DNA of 64,000 bases from Anastrepha obliqua (GCF_027943255.1 NC_072895.1:75146001-75210000); one strand, 5' to 3'; shown: positions 29,797 to 40,835, counted from the stretch's first letter. The notes: generated from the letters alone by a model not told the origin. Numbers and translations: made by a program.

Positions 29797-30612
29797 TGTG
29801 CACATTTTAAATTATTATATTTCGTTGATATTATTTTTTTTTTAGTACCAAGTAGTGTTTGATCAGGAAGAAGACATTCGTATAAGTAACATGTTTTTTC
29901 TCGCCTATATGAGTATGTGGTAAACAAATCTCAGCGCTAATTAAAAGTGAGAATATGCAATCATTTTATATGTTAAGCAACTGTCAAAATATGCTACTTG
30001 TGTAGAAAACCACTTCATACGTTGAGTATTTGCTGAACATTGCAAACGCGATCAAGGCCTCAAAGAATGCAGTAGTTAAAATTAGCCGGAAACCAACATG
30101 AGCAATCAGGGAAAGAACATTTATGTATGTAAAACAAAGCATTTGGAAGTAATAAGAAAAGTCGCAAACCAAATCTAACAAGTCGCCTACTACAAGTGAA
30201 ATCAACCAGGAGCTGTTAGCAACAACCTTAAAAATTTTAACGAACTTTTGTTCTATTCTCTGTATTGTCTTCGACATTAACTTATACATAAGACCATGAG
30301 GTTGAGGTGGAAACCTCACAAAGAATCTGTACGTTGGTTTCTGTTTCATTGGTTCAAAGTAGTCATAAACTTAATACAGCACTTTAGTACGCGAGTGTGA
30401 GTGTGTACGTGTCTCATACAAATAGGCCACTGACCATAAAATTCACACTTAAATAGCCAGAAATTAAAGAAAGAAATTCTCATTGCGGAAAATGAACTCA
30501 TAAAAAATATATGTAAAGCGAGTATAGAAAGATAAAAAAATTTAAGGTCGCTGCATAAAGTAAGAAAGACAGGGTTGAAGAAGAAGATGGCAATGCGTGT
30601 AATATACAAGTA
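29797..30612. other. No recognised element
   Basis: Apart from the hydrophobic frame at 29984-30349, nothing recognisable. Confidence 0.45.
29984..30349 (-). other. Unassigned hydrophobic ORF, 121 codons
   Basis: An uninterrupted minus-strand frame from ATG at 30349 to a stop at 29984. The N terminus is polar and basic (KQKPTYRFFVRF). It is followed by at least two long hydrophobic, potentially membrane-spanning stretches (near residues 45-80 and 80-105). Composition recalls insect multi-pass chemoreceptor exons, but I see no diagnostic motif, and AT-rich DNA readily gives such frames by chance. Confidence 0.2.
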
Positions 30613-31061
30613 CAGTAGGTTCTGTTTTTATGCGGTAGATACGTTCCGCAAGAAACAGCATAAAGAAAAAACAGCATAAAAAAAGCTACTAGTTCTATAG
30701 TAAAACTATAGATACGTTTCAAATGCTAAAACCGCATAAATCTGAAATAATCGCATAAAAAAGGGCACTAGTCCCATATTATTACTATAGATACGTTCCA
30801 TAGACCGCATGAATCTGAAGTAATTAAATAAAATCGCATAAACAAAATATTGTATCTTTGAAAATTATATCTTTATATATCTTCCATACTTGTAGGGTTA
30901 GCATTTCTGATGCAATCTGTGATGAGTTTTTGCTTAGCTGGTTTAGAATCTTGTTTATATTTACAATTCCCCATAGGTCGACATGCATTTTGTAATTTAA
31001 AAAAAAACCGCACTATTTCAAAACCGCATAAAAAAAAGCCGCATAAAAACAGAACCTACTG
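30613..31061. mobile_element. 449-bp MITE, TA duplication, 23-bp inverted repeats
   Basis: The ends CAGTAGGTTCTGTTTTTATG (23 bp with the following CGG) and the exact complement at 31039-31061 are flanked by TA. Internally the end-derived motif GCATAAA recurs at least seven times, and a unit with ACTAGT...ACTATAGATACGTT...CCGCAT is duplicated in tandem (about 30690-30760 and 30766-30850). No coding capacity. A TA target suggests mobilisation by a Tc1/mariner-type transposase. Confidence 0.88.
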
Positions 31062-31063
31062 TA

Positions 31064-32073
31064 CTGCGAACTTCGGGAAAATATGTTTATATTGTGAGCG
31101 CAGTATATGCCTCACTCGCTGTAATAGTACGAATATTATTACTAATGAAGCACGTCGAGCTTATGCGACTGATAATAGGCACGTATGGGAAAATGGGCTT
31201 AAGAGCGAAATAAAGTAGTAAAAACGTACATATAAGTGAGTATGCGCTAATGTTTTATATTACATAACATTCTTACAGCTCTGAGACATATATACGTACA
31301 TCTCAACTATAGAAACACTCATAATTTGACAAGATCAGGATAAACTACGTTTCACCTTGACTTATATTTTTTTAGAAGGTTCTAAAACTCAGAGAGTTAT
31401 TTAAATATACATATAGGTATATTTATTGTAATTTTTTAAATTAAAATTAAAAAGTTTCAGTTTTAAATATAATAGGGTATACCAATAATTTCCTCTTGCT
31501 GTTTGTACAATGATGTTAAATTCCTAATTAGTCTCGACAGCTTCAGTGTGCATTTTCGCCAAGAAAAAGCTTATTTGAAAAAAATAGCTACTATTGTAAG
31601 ACTAAAAAATGCCAAGTATTCGTTATGTGAAGGGAACACCCAACATCTCCATCAAAACAAAATTGTTAAAAATCAACGCAATTTCGAAACACTTCATACT
31701 GCATACTCGACATTTTTATAGAGTTTCATGAAAAAGAGTTAGAAATTGTGATGAAATTTTATTTATCTATTTAAACCTAAAAATGAAGTATTTCGTACCG
31801 ACTTTGAAAAACAGATTAATGACAGACAATTCAATCAAAAATAAATTAAGCTTATAATTTACTTATTTCATTTTAATGAAAAAGCAGCATATTAAAGAAT
31901 ACTTAGAATAAACAATTCTAACAATACTCGTTAAACAATTCATATAGAATTTCTGGGCACATCCAAGACTACTAATGCAACATGTATAATAAGGTCTGAC
32001 AATAAAGGCGTATTCCTGTTTCGAACGCACAAAATAGGTATATGTAATATATAATAGCTTTAAAGTACATATA
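31064..32073. other. No gene recognised
   Basis: AT-rich spacer. Nothing assigned. Confidence 0.5.
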
Positions 32074-33356
32074 CTGTGGGCAAAAATTAAGGTGAATTTG
32101 GTTGTAAAATGAAAAATCTTTATTTATTCTGGTAAATCAATTTCATCCCCATCAAAATAGTCCCCTCTCGATGAAATACACTTATGCCGATGATTTTTTC
32201 AATCCCCGAAACATGCCAAATAGTCCATTTCCGGTATAGCCATCAGCACCTTCTTCAATTCAGCTTTTATCTCCTCAATTGACTCGAGTGGTCTCTTCAG
32301 TTTTGGGAATAGCCAGAAGTCACACGGAGCCAAATCAGGCGAATACGGTGGTTGCGGAACGATATGCGTGGAATTTTTGGCGAAATGGTCACGAAGAACG
32401 AGTGCAGTGTGAGACGGTGCATTATCGTGATGCAAAAACCAAGAGTTGTTGGTCCATAATTCTGGTCTTTTTAGACGAATTGCTTCACGTAAACGACGCA
32501 TAACGCTCAAATAATATTCCTTATTAACAGTTTGGCCAGGTGGAAGGAATTCATAGTGCACCACACCACGAAAATCGAAAAAAACTGTCATCATGACCTT
32601 TATTTTTGAACGACTTTGACGTGCTCTTTTCGGTCTGGCCTCGCCTTTAGCACGATATTCGCTTGATTGGTGGGTTGTTTCAGGGTCGTAAGCATAAATC
32701 CAAGTCTCATCTCCCGTAATGATGCATTTGAGCTTGTCCTGATAGTCTGAAAGCATTGTTTCACACACATCAGACTTTTTTCCAAGAAATTGAGAGTTTT
32801 CGGTACCAAACGAGATTTGACTTTCCGTAGGCCCAAATGGTCTTTCAAAATGGGTTTCACAGATCCTTTTGATATTCCGATCATATCAGTAAGGTCTTTA
32901 ACAGTCAACCGACGATTTTTGAGCACTAACTCTTTCACTTTATTGACGTGTTGGTCATCTGTTGACGTCGATGGTCGTCGGAGCGCTCCAAGTCATCAAC
33001 ACGTTCTCGACCCTCTTTGAAGTCTTTGTACCACTTATAAACATTTTTCTGCGACATGGTCGAACCACGAAATGCCTTCTGCAACATGCTAAACGTTTCC
33101 GCAGCTGAAATTTCATTCCGCAAACAAAATTTGTTGGCACTTCTCCGCTCAATCAAATCAGACATTGTGAAAATCGAAAAATGCACTCCTGGTCGTTTGG
33201 TAAATACAACCGTAAATATATTACTGATAATGACATTCATATGAAAGTTGCCCAGATGTTATTAACAGTGCCGCCAACTCATGAAAAAAATAACTAGAGC
33301 GAAATTTTAATCCCGCGAAGTTTGACAAATAAATTCACCTTACTTTTTGCCCACAG
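32074..33356 (-). mobile_element. Full-length mariner (DD34D), inactive
   Basis: The element is 1283 bp. The left end is CTGTGGGCAAAAATTAAGGT, and the right end is the complement of CTGTGGGCAAAAAGTAAGGT (one mismatch in 20). TA flanks the left end; the right flank is AA, so the duplication has mutated. Same family as 17815-18629. Confidence 0.92.
32124..33165 (-). pseudogene. Mariner transposase pseudogene
   Basis: The minus-strand ATG at 33165 gives SDLIERRSANKFCLRNEISA, then a first helix-turn-helix ending VYKWYKDFKEGRERVDDLER. A deletion near 32990 shifts the frame. NRRLTVKDLTDMIGISKGSV (second helix-turn-helix) follows, and a second shift comes near 32770. The catalytic core is ITGDETWIYAYDPE (Asp 1), LHHDNAPSHTA (Asp 2) and PPYSPDLAPCDFWLF (Asp 3). 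Four codons are missing after LKRPL, and a TGA replaces Trp at 32199-32201. The natural end is EIDLPE at 32124. About 345 residues originally. Confidence 0.9.
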
Positions 33357-33539
33357 AATATATGAATCAAAAAAGTCCAAAAATAATTGAAGCAAGCACA
33401 GAACATGACCTTAATATAGTGCATTTAAAATGTCTTTAAAAATACTTATGGAATTTAGAGTCAAATATCACAAAAAATTGTTTGACTAATTTTTATTTTT
33501 TTTTTTTAAGTTTGAAATTTGGATATTTACGAAAAGATG

Positions 33540-33722
33540 GTTTTGTAAAGCGATCAAATTGGAGGCTGGCGCCAATGCAAAAGTGAATGGCGAACGCTAT
33601 CGTGCCGTGATATCGGAAATTGTAGCTTCACAACATTTGGTGTCAACAAGATGGCGCTACTTGCCCATACAGTCCGTGAAACAGTTAGATATTAGTTCCA
33701 CGAATTTAAACGTAGGCGAACA
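33540..33722 (+). pseudogene. DD41D mariner-like fragment
   Basis: Reads EAGANAKVNGERYRAVISEI and, in a shifted frame, QDGATCPYSP, equivalent to the NEAGxxVTVNGERYRAM...QQDGATCHT region of other DD41D copies here. It joins the truncated mariner at 33730 with almost no spacer. Confidence 0.65.
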
Positions 33723-33729
33723 TGGGTTT

Positions 33730-34543
33730 TTGATGACGTGGTTACCTCGGAAATCATTCAGCAAGAGCACGACATGATTCTCGCTGATCGACGAACGAAG
33801 TAACAGACGCCATAGGTGTGTTGACCCGCACGGCAATTAATATTTTACATGATAAATTGGCGATGAAAAAATTGTCGGCCCGATGGGTGCCGCGATTGCT
33901 CACGGTGGAGAACAAGCGGATGCGGCTGTTAACGTCGAAACAATTTAAGCGAGATCCGAAGGAATTTTTTCGTCGAGTTGTCACCAGATTCATCATTACA
34001 TACCAGACTTTAAACAGCGAACAAAACAGTGAATTTCTTCCGGTGAATCTGCTCCAAAGAAGGCGAAGACAGTCCCATCGGCTGGAAGGGCCATGGCGAC
34101 GATTTTCTGGGATGCGAACGTCGTCATCCTCATGGAATTTTTAGACAAAGGAAGAACGATCACTAGACAACACTGCTGTGAGTCTTTGGATCGCTTTCAC
34201 CAAAATTTGAAGGAGAAACGGCCAAATTTGGCGAAAAGGAAGATACTGCTTCTCCCCGATAACGCACCAGCGCATTCAGCCCCCGAGTTGTCACCACCAA
34301 ACTGCATGAATTGCGTTACGAATTGCTTGCGCACCCCCAGTATTCACCCGATCTGGCTCCCTGCGACTTTTTCTTGTTCTCTAACATAAAGAAATAGCTC
34401 GCGGGAAAAAATTTAGTTCACACGAGGAAGTTATCGCCGAGGCAGAGGCGTATTATAGCGAGTTCAACAAATTCTATTCTAAAAAATGGCCAGAGTGTTG
34501 GAAGAAGTGTACCTTTATAAAAGGCGACTGTGTTGAAAAATAA
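33730..34543 (+). pseudogene. Mariner transposase pseudogene (irritans-type), N-truncated
   Basis: Starts at VVTSEIIQQEHDMILADRRT. A frame change near 33800 leads to LTRTAINILHDKLAMKKLSA then RWVPRLLT, KEFFRRVVTR (then a small deletion destroying the first Asp-Glu-Thr motif), and GKVMATIFWDANVVIL. The core resumes with LLLPDNAPAHSA (Asp 2). After another shift the sequence encodes a PQYSPDLAPCDFFLF-equivalent (Asp 3 region near 34340-34380). The end reads KKCTFIKGDCVEK with TAA at 34541-34543. At least four frame lesions. Confidence 0.82.
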
Positions 34544-34609
34544 AAAATAAAATTTTTTGAAAACATGGTGTATTCATTTCTAACACGAGTACTTATTGAA
34601 CCTCCCTCG
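33730..34609 (+). mobile_element. Mariner element, 5'-truncated, right end intact
   Basis: The right end CGAGGGAGGTTCAATAAGTA (as complement) is followed by TA at 34610-34611. The end resembles that of the mariner at 2146-3438 (CGAGGGTGGATTGATAAGTC). The left side is lost within the DNA-binding domain. Confidence 0.83.
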
Positions 34610-34611
34610 TA

Positions 34612-37099
34612 AGGTCTAAATGCTTTGTCTACAAACCAGCTTCAATTGAAGTATTGAAAGCCAACAATGATGATCACGTGATGCCGAGAGAAATCCTCCG
34701 GAGAATCATTCTAAATTGGTATTTACGTATGGCCGGATTACGGCGCAATTGCGGGCAATATTTGAGAGGGATTATCTTTAGAAAATAATTATTATAAATG
34801 GTTCTATATAAAATTCTTTAAAAGAATGGTTCTACACAAAAATAATAAAGAATGGCCAGTAATTTTGAATTTTCGTTGTTTTATTTCAATATAAAATCCG
34901 ATACCTCTAAATTGATCACAATTGCGAAGAATAATCTACGTTTTCGTAAAAAAATTCTAAAATTACAAGAGCGAAAAGCGAATTGTTCAAATTTGTCAAA
35001 TTTGCTAGAGTTATAAAGCGCACGGTATATACATTTTAAATTGGTTTCTTATGCTAATGAAACCTTTCTAGTTTTGCCTAAGAGTATAATGATGACCGAG
35101 CATGCTTCCATTAGAAAGTCGTGTTTTACCTTATGTAGCCTAAGAATTAATTTTGTCATCAAAGCATTGATAATGTGCGAATTCACTTAAGTGCACTATT
35201 TTACCTCTGGAAAAAACCTTGTTTTTGCTTTCCTAAGTACTTATGTATTTATGTGTATGTATGTACTTATGTGAATTCGCAAAGGTACCATAAAGTTATG
35301 GTGCAGAAGTAATCTGTAAGTTACATCTTCACAGTATATCGACTCGATTTTCAGCAAAAGACGCTTAAGTGCACATATAATTCTGCTTTAGCTCGAATTC
35401 ACGGAAATAATGTAAGTTCTACAACATTTTTTAACGCAGAATTGACGCGTCCCAAAAGGATATTTGAAAGCATTAAAAGCAGCGCAAGTGCAAACTAGGA
35501 TCCGTGTACTTACATGATTTTTTTTTTGTTTTTGTTTTTTACTACGCACATATAACGTGTAAAGGAAGAAATTGATAGCTGTAAGTGGGTGAAGCTTTAA
35601 TGACAATTTTCCATTTGCTTAACAGTTGGCGAAAGCGGTGAGTGAAGAGTTTAACGCATACAAGTAACCCATAAATTATCATTAAGAAAAAGAAAGATAA
35701 AATTTTCCTAAGGGAAATATGGCCGTGTAGGTATGTAAGTTAAGATTTGAGTTAGGAAAAATAAGATATGAAAGCCAAGAAAATAGTATAAGGTAGAGAG
35801 ATATAAGAATTTATAGAGTAGACAAAATTTTCTACTCTTTTTATGTAACTCGATATAAATATCTTTCTTATTTTACTCGAAAGAAAGGTACATTAGCAAT
35901 CCTTTAAAGTATCGTTCAATAGGATCTTATGTGTGAGAAAAGGTACAAAGTACCTGATTCGAGTTGAACAGACTCGGATTACTAAACGAAAATTTTTTGC
36001 TGAACGATTATCCAACGATTATCAAGTAGGCTCTCGTTAAAATAAAGTTGTTTCCAAGGAGCCCATCATAGAATCATCTTCTTTCCTAGAATGTGGAATA
36101 GAAATCAAGGGCGTATTTGCTGAAAACAACCAACCATCGACTAGCTGCACTGCGCGCACGCAACTATGAATATCAGCGCAAGGTTATCATGAGAAGACAG
36201 TAACTTTCAAGTGGTTGAAACCACATGACGATTGCACTCTTCCGTTGTTCACATATTTTCAGACTATGAGTACGGAAAAGTCTTGTTTCGGGATGATCTG
36301 TGACAAAATGTATGGATAATCGTGCTGTACTATACTTACGAGTATATTTGCGAGGTTAAAGTTTTTAAATCAACTAGAATCGAAACGTAAAATACGCAAA
36401 ATCCATGAAACAAAATAACAAAGGAATGGGCCGAGTTGATATTATGGACCAGAAAAAGTCATTCAATAGTCATTATTTCCCAAAAATAAAACTCATTTCA
36501 TTTTAAATTATTATTCAGTCATATATCTAAATAAATATCTAAAACAAATTCTACTTGCGCCTTTTCTACAATCTCTTTGCTTTCAGTATGTACGAGTATA
36601 ATGTTTCACCAATGATCGAGATTATTGTGACACTTAGCACAAATTGTAATGTGTAAGTCGAAATGTAAATAAAGTTTTATTTTTTCTAGTAATCAGTTTT
36701 TCTGCACTACTTTAATATGTCACTGATTGACCGTTACCGACCAATGGGACTTGCATTGGTATCTACATCCGTTTAGATTGGTGGGGTAGATAAATGTAAA
36801 AGGCCGTTTTGATCGTTAAGTTTGGTACATCATATCTCAAAATGCACATTCATATATTAATTTATTTTTCTACAGTGTTATAGCCTTCTTGATGATAGGT
36901 AGCAGAAAAAAAGCGAGCAGCAGCTATTTTTAGCAGTACAGATGTACTAAGTTAGGATGTGCGCCTAGAAGAAAATATGATAAGGTAAAATAAAAAAAAC
37001 ATTCATAGGTCCGAATTTCGAATCGATAAAATGGAATGAAAGCAAAGGGAAGAGGGTTAAATCTTAGATGTGGCATACTCTAGACTAGTACGCAAATAA
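34612..37099. other. Long AT-rich spacer
   Basis: A 52-codon open stretch without ATG (about 34631-34789, containing PREILRRIILNWYLRMAG) looks coding-like but is unassigned. The rest of the 2.5 kb shows no element or exon I can name. Confidence 0.4.
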
Positions 37100-37330
37100 C
37101 AGCATGGCTATTAAAGCTCATGAGATCAAAATCACCAGCATAAGCCAATTTAGGATTGCTTAGGCTCTGCCGCTCGACCAATATCTTCTAGCATGAGATT
37201 AAGAAATGCACATGATTGGGAGTCACCTTGTTTGAAACCTCGTTTGGTATCAAAGTCTAAGAGAGGTCCTTCGCAATTCTGACGTAGTTGTTGGCGGTGA
37301 TGCTAAATCGAAACATCGCGTCATAAGGTA
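37100..37330 (-). pseudogene. Reverse transcriptase fragment (non-LTR)
   Basis: The minus strand reads FDTKRGFKQGDSQSCAFLNL and MLEDIGRAAE, followed across a stop by LAYAGDFDLMS, where the catalytic YADD has become YAGD. This matches the RT motif B-to-C region (TKRGFRQGDSLSC...YADDIDLI). About 75 residues remain. Clade unresolved. Confidence 0.65.
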
Positions 37331-37605
37331 ACTCCTTTTCGTGCTGATCACGTGCATTGGCGTATTGTGAATATCTAATCGACTGTTGATTTTTCATTTG
37401 ATGGCCTACTGATGGGGGGATTCAGTCTTTCGCACAATAGGCTTGATAGGGATTAAAATGCTATGCTTCAGATTTATTATATATTTAGTGTTTATTTTGA
37501 TGTTTATATGGTTTACTGGAAAATATAAATTTCTGTGACCAAAAGTGTGTTATAGAATGAAAAGTTGCGTAATTTTGAAGTATTTAAGAGCTAATAGTGA
37601 ACGCT

Positions 37606-37785
37606 ACTCGGCAGACAATCACAAACAAACCTCCGAGTGTATTTCTCCTATTAAGCAGCTCCTCGTAAAAACAATCTACCTGCGGGAGATGGCGCAAAAC
37701 TGCAGGTCTCTCTATATGTGGAACAACATCAAGACACACACTACTAATTGGAGAAGGAACTCGGCCAAACACCCATAAAAAAGCC
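37606..37785 (+). repeat. SINE family 1, body
   Basis: Shares CGGCAGACAAT, CCTCCGAGTGTATTTCT, GGAACAACATCAAGAC and CTCGGCCAAACACCC with the other copies. The head and the far 3' end are missing. Confidence 0.75.
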
Positions 37786-37865
37786 TTGAGAACTTAAAAT
37801 TATAATACAAACCAGAACTATTGTTGCAATGAATTTCTGTTTATTATAACTTGGTAGATATTTTC

Positions 37866-38165
37866 ATGGCATTTATTTTTGCATGACAAGCTGCGCCGTC
37901 TTGTCGTCGCTGTTTAGCTCATTAATTTTCGAAAACAAAAATCTAGTCAGCTCGATGCACTCGCCATTCACCGTAACGGCAGCTCCTTCCTAATTTTGAA
38001 AGTTATAAGGGCCGATGATTTTCGCAAGTGCTCTTTGAACTTCGCGAATAGATAAATTTTTTTTTTTTCAAAGTACACTTCCATGGTGACTTGCCAAACA
38101 TTACTGAACGGAAACAAAATTTGCCATTCTCAGCCGTCAAACCATAGTTATGGATATCGATCGTG
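37866..38165 (-). pseudogene. DD41D mariner-like copy, internally deleted
   Basis: The minus strand reads SIREVQRALAKIIGPYNFQN (N-terminal segment fused straight to the GGIIGPYFF block), then EGAAVTVNGECIELTRFLFS and INELNSDD...DGAACHA (Asp 2 region). Asp 1, much of the DNA-binding domain and everything after Asp 2 are missing. An in-frame stop follows FQN. Confidence 0.6.
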
Positions 38166-38527
38166 CAGCTAAAAAACACTTGATGTATATAAGAGCTTAA
38201 CGTGAAGTAAGTAAGGTGCAGACAAAATAATATAAAAGGTGTGAAAATGCTGCACTTTTTTATTAAAAGTTATGCGCTCGAAAATATTTATGGAATGAAA
38301 AATCTAGTATTTGAAAGATATTTAAATGCTCAATGCGTATGCCTGAAACTTAAAAACCAACTGAAGAGAATCGCAGGTCTCCACTTTTGCCCTTCGGCAC
38401 ATTAAGGTATAGGCTTTACAAAATATATACAGGCATGTTCTGAAAATCGCGCGATTTCAATTCGGATCCGAAATGGCAATTCGTCCGATTTCATTTAAAT
38501 TCGATTTTAAGTTCGAAACAGCCGAAA

Positions 38528-38731
38528 CAGCGAGAGGTAGTGAAGATAATAAATGTTTGTTGCGCACTACATAACATATGTAGGAGTAATCCAATAGATG
38601 TCATTGAAACAGAAAGTGTATTAGAAAACAATACAATTGAAGAGGAAATTGCTGGAAATGACGAAAACAGTAGTTTGTATAGTGTTGGAAGAAATATAAG
38701 AGACTCTATTGCTAGAAATTTAATATTATGA
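38528..38731 (+). pseudogene. PIF/Harbinger DDE transposase, C-terminal scrap
   Basis: Reads KIINVCCALHNICRSNPIDV then an acidic stretch and RNIRDSIARNLIL to the stop at 38731. The V(C)CALHNI motif is the conserved C-terminal signature of HARBI1-type nucleases. The catalytic DDE residues lie upstream in the family and are absent here; stops precede 38540 in this frame. The apparent ATG at 38540 is probably an internal Met. Confidence 0.8.
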
Positions 38732-38905
38732 AACATAAAATTTATTCATATTAAAAGGAAATATATACATAACAGTTCAATAAGATTCTTTTATTGTATA
38801 TTTATTTTTTAGTCTCTATCTCAAGCATTTTAATTTTAATTTTAACTGATTTATGTTGCAACTGCTCCATTTATTAGGTACGTCTTACAGGTAACGTCTT
38901 TGCTT

Positions 38906-39725
38906 TTACTCTATACTTTGAGTCTTCAAGCGATTTTGCTCTGCCAGCAATTCATTTTGTTTCTCAACAGCACGACAAAGTCGTCGAATCTCTTCCCTTT
39001 CATCTTCCTGCGATTTTGCAATCTTGTGTTGGTTTTCGCAAATGTTATCTAAAGTGGTGGATATTTTCTCCATACAAGTAGATTGCGTTGCCATACACGC
39101 CTGAAGGCTGTCCTGCGTTGACACTCGTGGCCTTTTTGCAGCTCTCGGGGTAGCCACCGCTGCCCTACTAGTTTGGGGACGTTCGTCCTCAGATTCGATA
39201 GCGCTATTATTTTCTTTTGTCCCAAAGCTTCTAGAATGGTTTATGCCCTCAACGGCTGCAAAAATTCCACAAGCTCTTGCAACACATTCTTCGTTGCTCG
39301 TCAGTACATGCTTATTAAAAGGTCCACCTCCTGTTGCCCTCGATTCTAGATTGTTATGGGCAACCTTTTTCCGAATGCACCCCTTCCAGTCAGACCATAT
39401 CTGGAAAAAAAGACAACTCAAAAATATTTATTTTAATATTTGACTAAATACTTACTTTTTTCCATCCATTATTACCTTTTTGGGGCGGCCCTTCTGCATT
39501 TAGCAGCGTCGTTAGCTCTTTCCACTTTTCCTCAACAGCAACTCTGTCGCCCTTCGAAAAATTCTTCGCCAAATCTGGATGAGATTCCATAAACTCGACC
39601 AAAATTAGCTCTTGCTTGGAGTTCTTGTGTTTTCCCCTAAAAGTTTTTGAATAAGTTTTAAATATTTTAAATAAACACTTTTATTTACATAAATATATGC
39701 AGTTATTTTGAGTAAATACTCACAT
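38906..39725 (-). CDS. Harbinger Myb/SANT-like DNA-binding protein, three exons
   Basis: The second protein of PIF/Harbinger elements, which binds the transposon ends and partners the nuclease. Proposed exons (minus): AT of the start codon at 39725-39724, then 39636-39456, then 39400-38906. The introns are 39637-39723 (GTGAGT...TTTTAG, splitting ATG between T and G) and 39401-39455 (GTAAGT...TTCCAG). Spliced product 225 residues, with no stop or shift. Residues 1-90 form the tri-helical DNA-binding domain with its Trp-spaced pattern: MGKHKNSKQELILVEFMESH, EEKWKELTTLLNAEGPPQKG, GWKKIWSDWKGCIRKK. After a basic/Ser-Thr-rich linker (ATPRAAKRPR) comes a Gln/Glu-rich C-terminal coiled coil (EREEIRRLCRAVEKQNELLA). 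Splicing is inferred from consensus sites and frame continuity. Confidence 0.82.
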
Positions 39726-39964
39726 TTTGATCAATTTATTTCAACAAACAGTTTATAAGAATGCCACAAACCGCTAACGTTTAAGTTGCCGAAAATTTAA
39801 CTGGAAAATTTTAACGATTTCGATTTCCAGAACAGGGTGACAAAACGATTTGCTGATGTTCGAAAAAAAACGAAAACGGAACGATTTACAGGACATGTCA
39901 AACGATTTGAAAACGGAAAATGCGAAAATATTGCCCGAAAACGATTTGCAGAACATGCCTGATA

Positions 39965-40835
39965 GTCGTATTTCTGATAGCATGTGTCAGCAGTACAGAT
40001 AAGCTCGGCAACTATGAGGAATTGAAGCAAGCTGTGAAGTGAGTATATCAACACTCTCAAACAAGCAACCGAAGAGCATAGTGCCGTATTTGCTTTGTGC
40101 ATTAAAAGCACATTAAAATTACTTTTTTGCATTTTGTGATTCTGGCGGTCGAGTAAGCATGTGGAACATTTTATTGTGCTTGCTTGCAAACAATCTCGCG
40201 CACTCAAATTTCCTGCTGCTTTGCTTTTTTTTCACCTATGTCATTTTATGCTTTATGCTTCATGCTCTTATTTTTATTTCCCTATTCAAGTTTGTTATTA
40301 CTAATATTTTTTTTTTTTTTTTGTGTATAATTTGTTTTATTTTCCTTTGCTTGAGAAATTGTATCTTGACTACCGCGTCCTGGCGCCTGTGTGTATGTCA
40401 AAAGGCATATTCACTTGATGTTAATGTAATTATAATTTTCTATGTATTTTTAATAATAGCAGTTAAAGTAACGGTTGCGTCGACAATGTCTGTGCCACCA
40501 CCAATTATGCGCCGTAATACTCTTGAATCCAGAAGAAACGAAAATACGTTAATGTTGTGCAGAAAATGTTAACGGTTGTGCTGGTAAACATTTTTGTTGT
40601 AATGGAATTTATTGTAGGGCGATTAAAATTCTTGTCAGAGTGACTGTGAGAAAATTAAGTGCTAAGGAGAATGCTTGTGAAATTTTGCAGTGAGTTAATG
40701 AATAAAGTGTAGTAGCAATGAATTCAGTTTTGTTTTTGTGTTTTTTTATTCGCGCTAAATTGAAAATTTGTGTAGTTCAGACCCTTTAAACACATAGATA
40801 TATGTAAGTATATACTATATACGCTTACATTCTTT
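39965..40835. other. No gene recognised
   Basis: T-rich spacer. The plus-strand frame at 40159-40572 is hydrophobic and low-complexity, and I do not consider it a gene. Confidence 0.5.

Larger units (their letters stand above)
38430..39961. mobile_element. PIF/Harbinger element, transposase mostly deleted
   Basis: The ends CAGGCATGTTCTGAAAATCG and, complemented, CAGGCATGTTCTGCAAATCG are flanked by ATA on both sides (38427-38429, 39962-39964), a 3-bp duplication as in PIF/Harbinger. Near the right end the motif AACGATTT recurs at least four times (39841-39950), and CGATTT variants occur near the left end. The element holds two convergent genes: a C-terminal scrap of the DDE transposase (plus) and the Myb/SANT-like gene (minus). 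Confidence 0.88.

Noticed and set aside
38540..38731. Independent 63-residue host protein
   Set aside because: The VCCALHNI motif and its place inside Harbinger ends identify it as the transposase C terminus.
39243..39443. Plus-strand ORF within the Harbinger element
   Set aside because: Opposite strand of the spliced Myb-like gene, whose exon frames and splice sites fit better.
40159..40572. 137-codon plus-strand ORF as a membrane protein
   Set aside because: A T-rich tract produces a run of Phe/Leu/Ile. Low-complexity composition, no motif.
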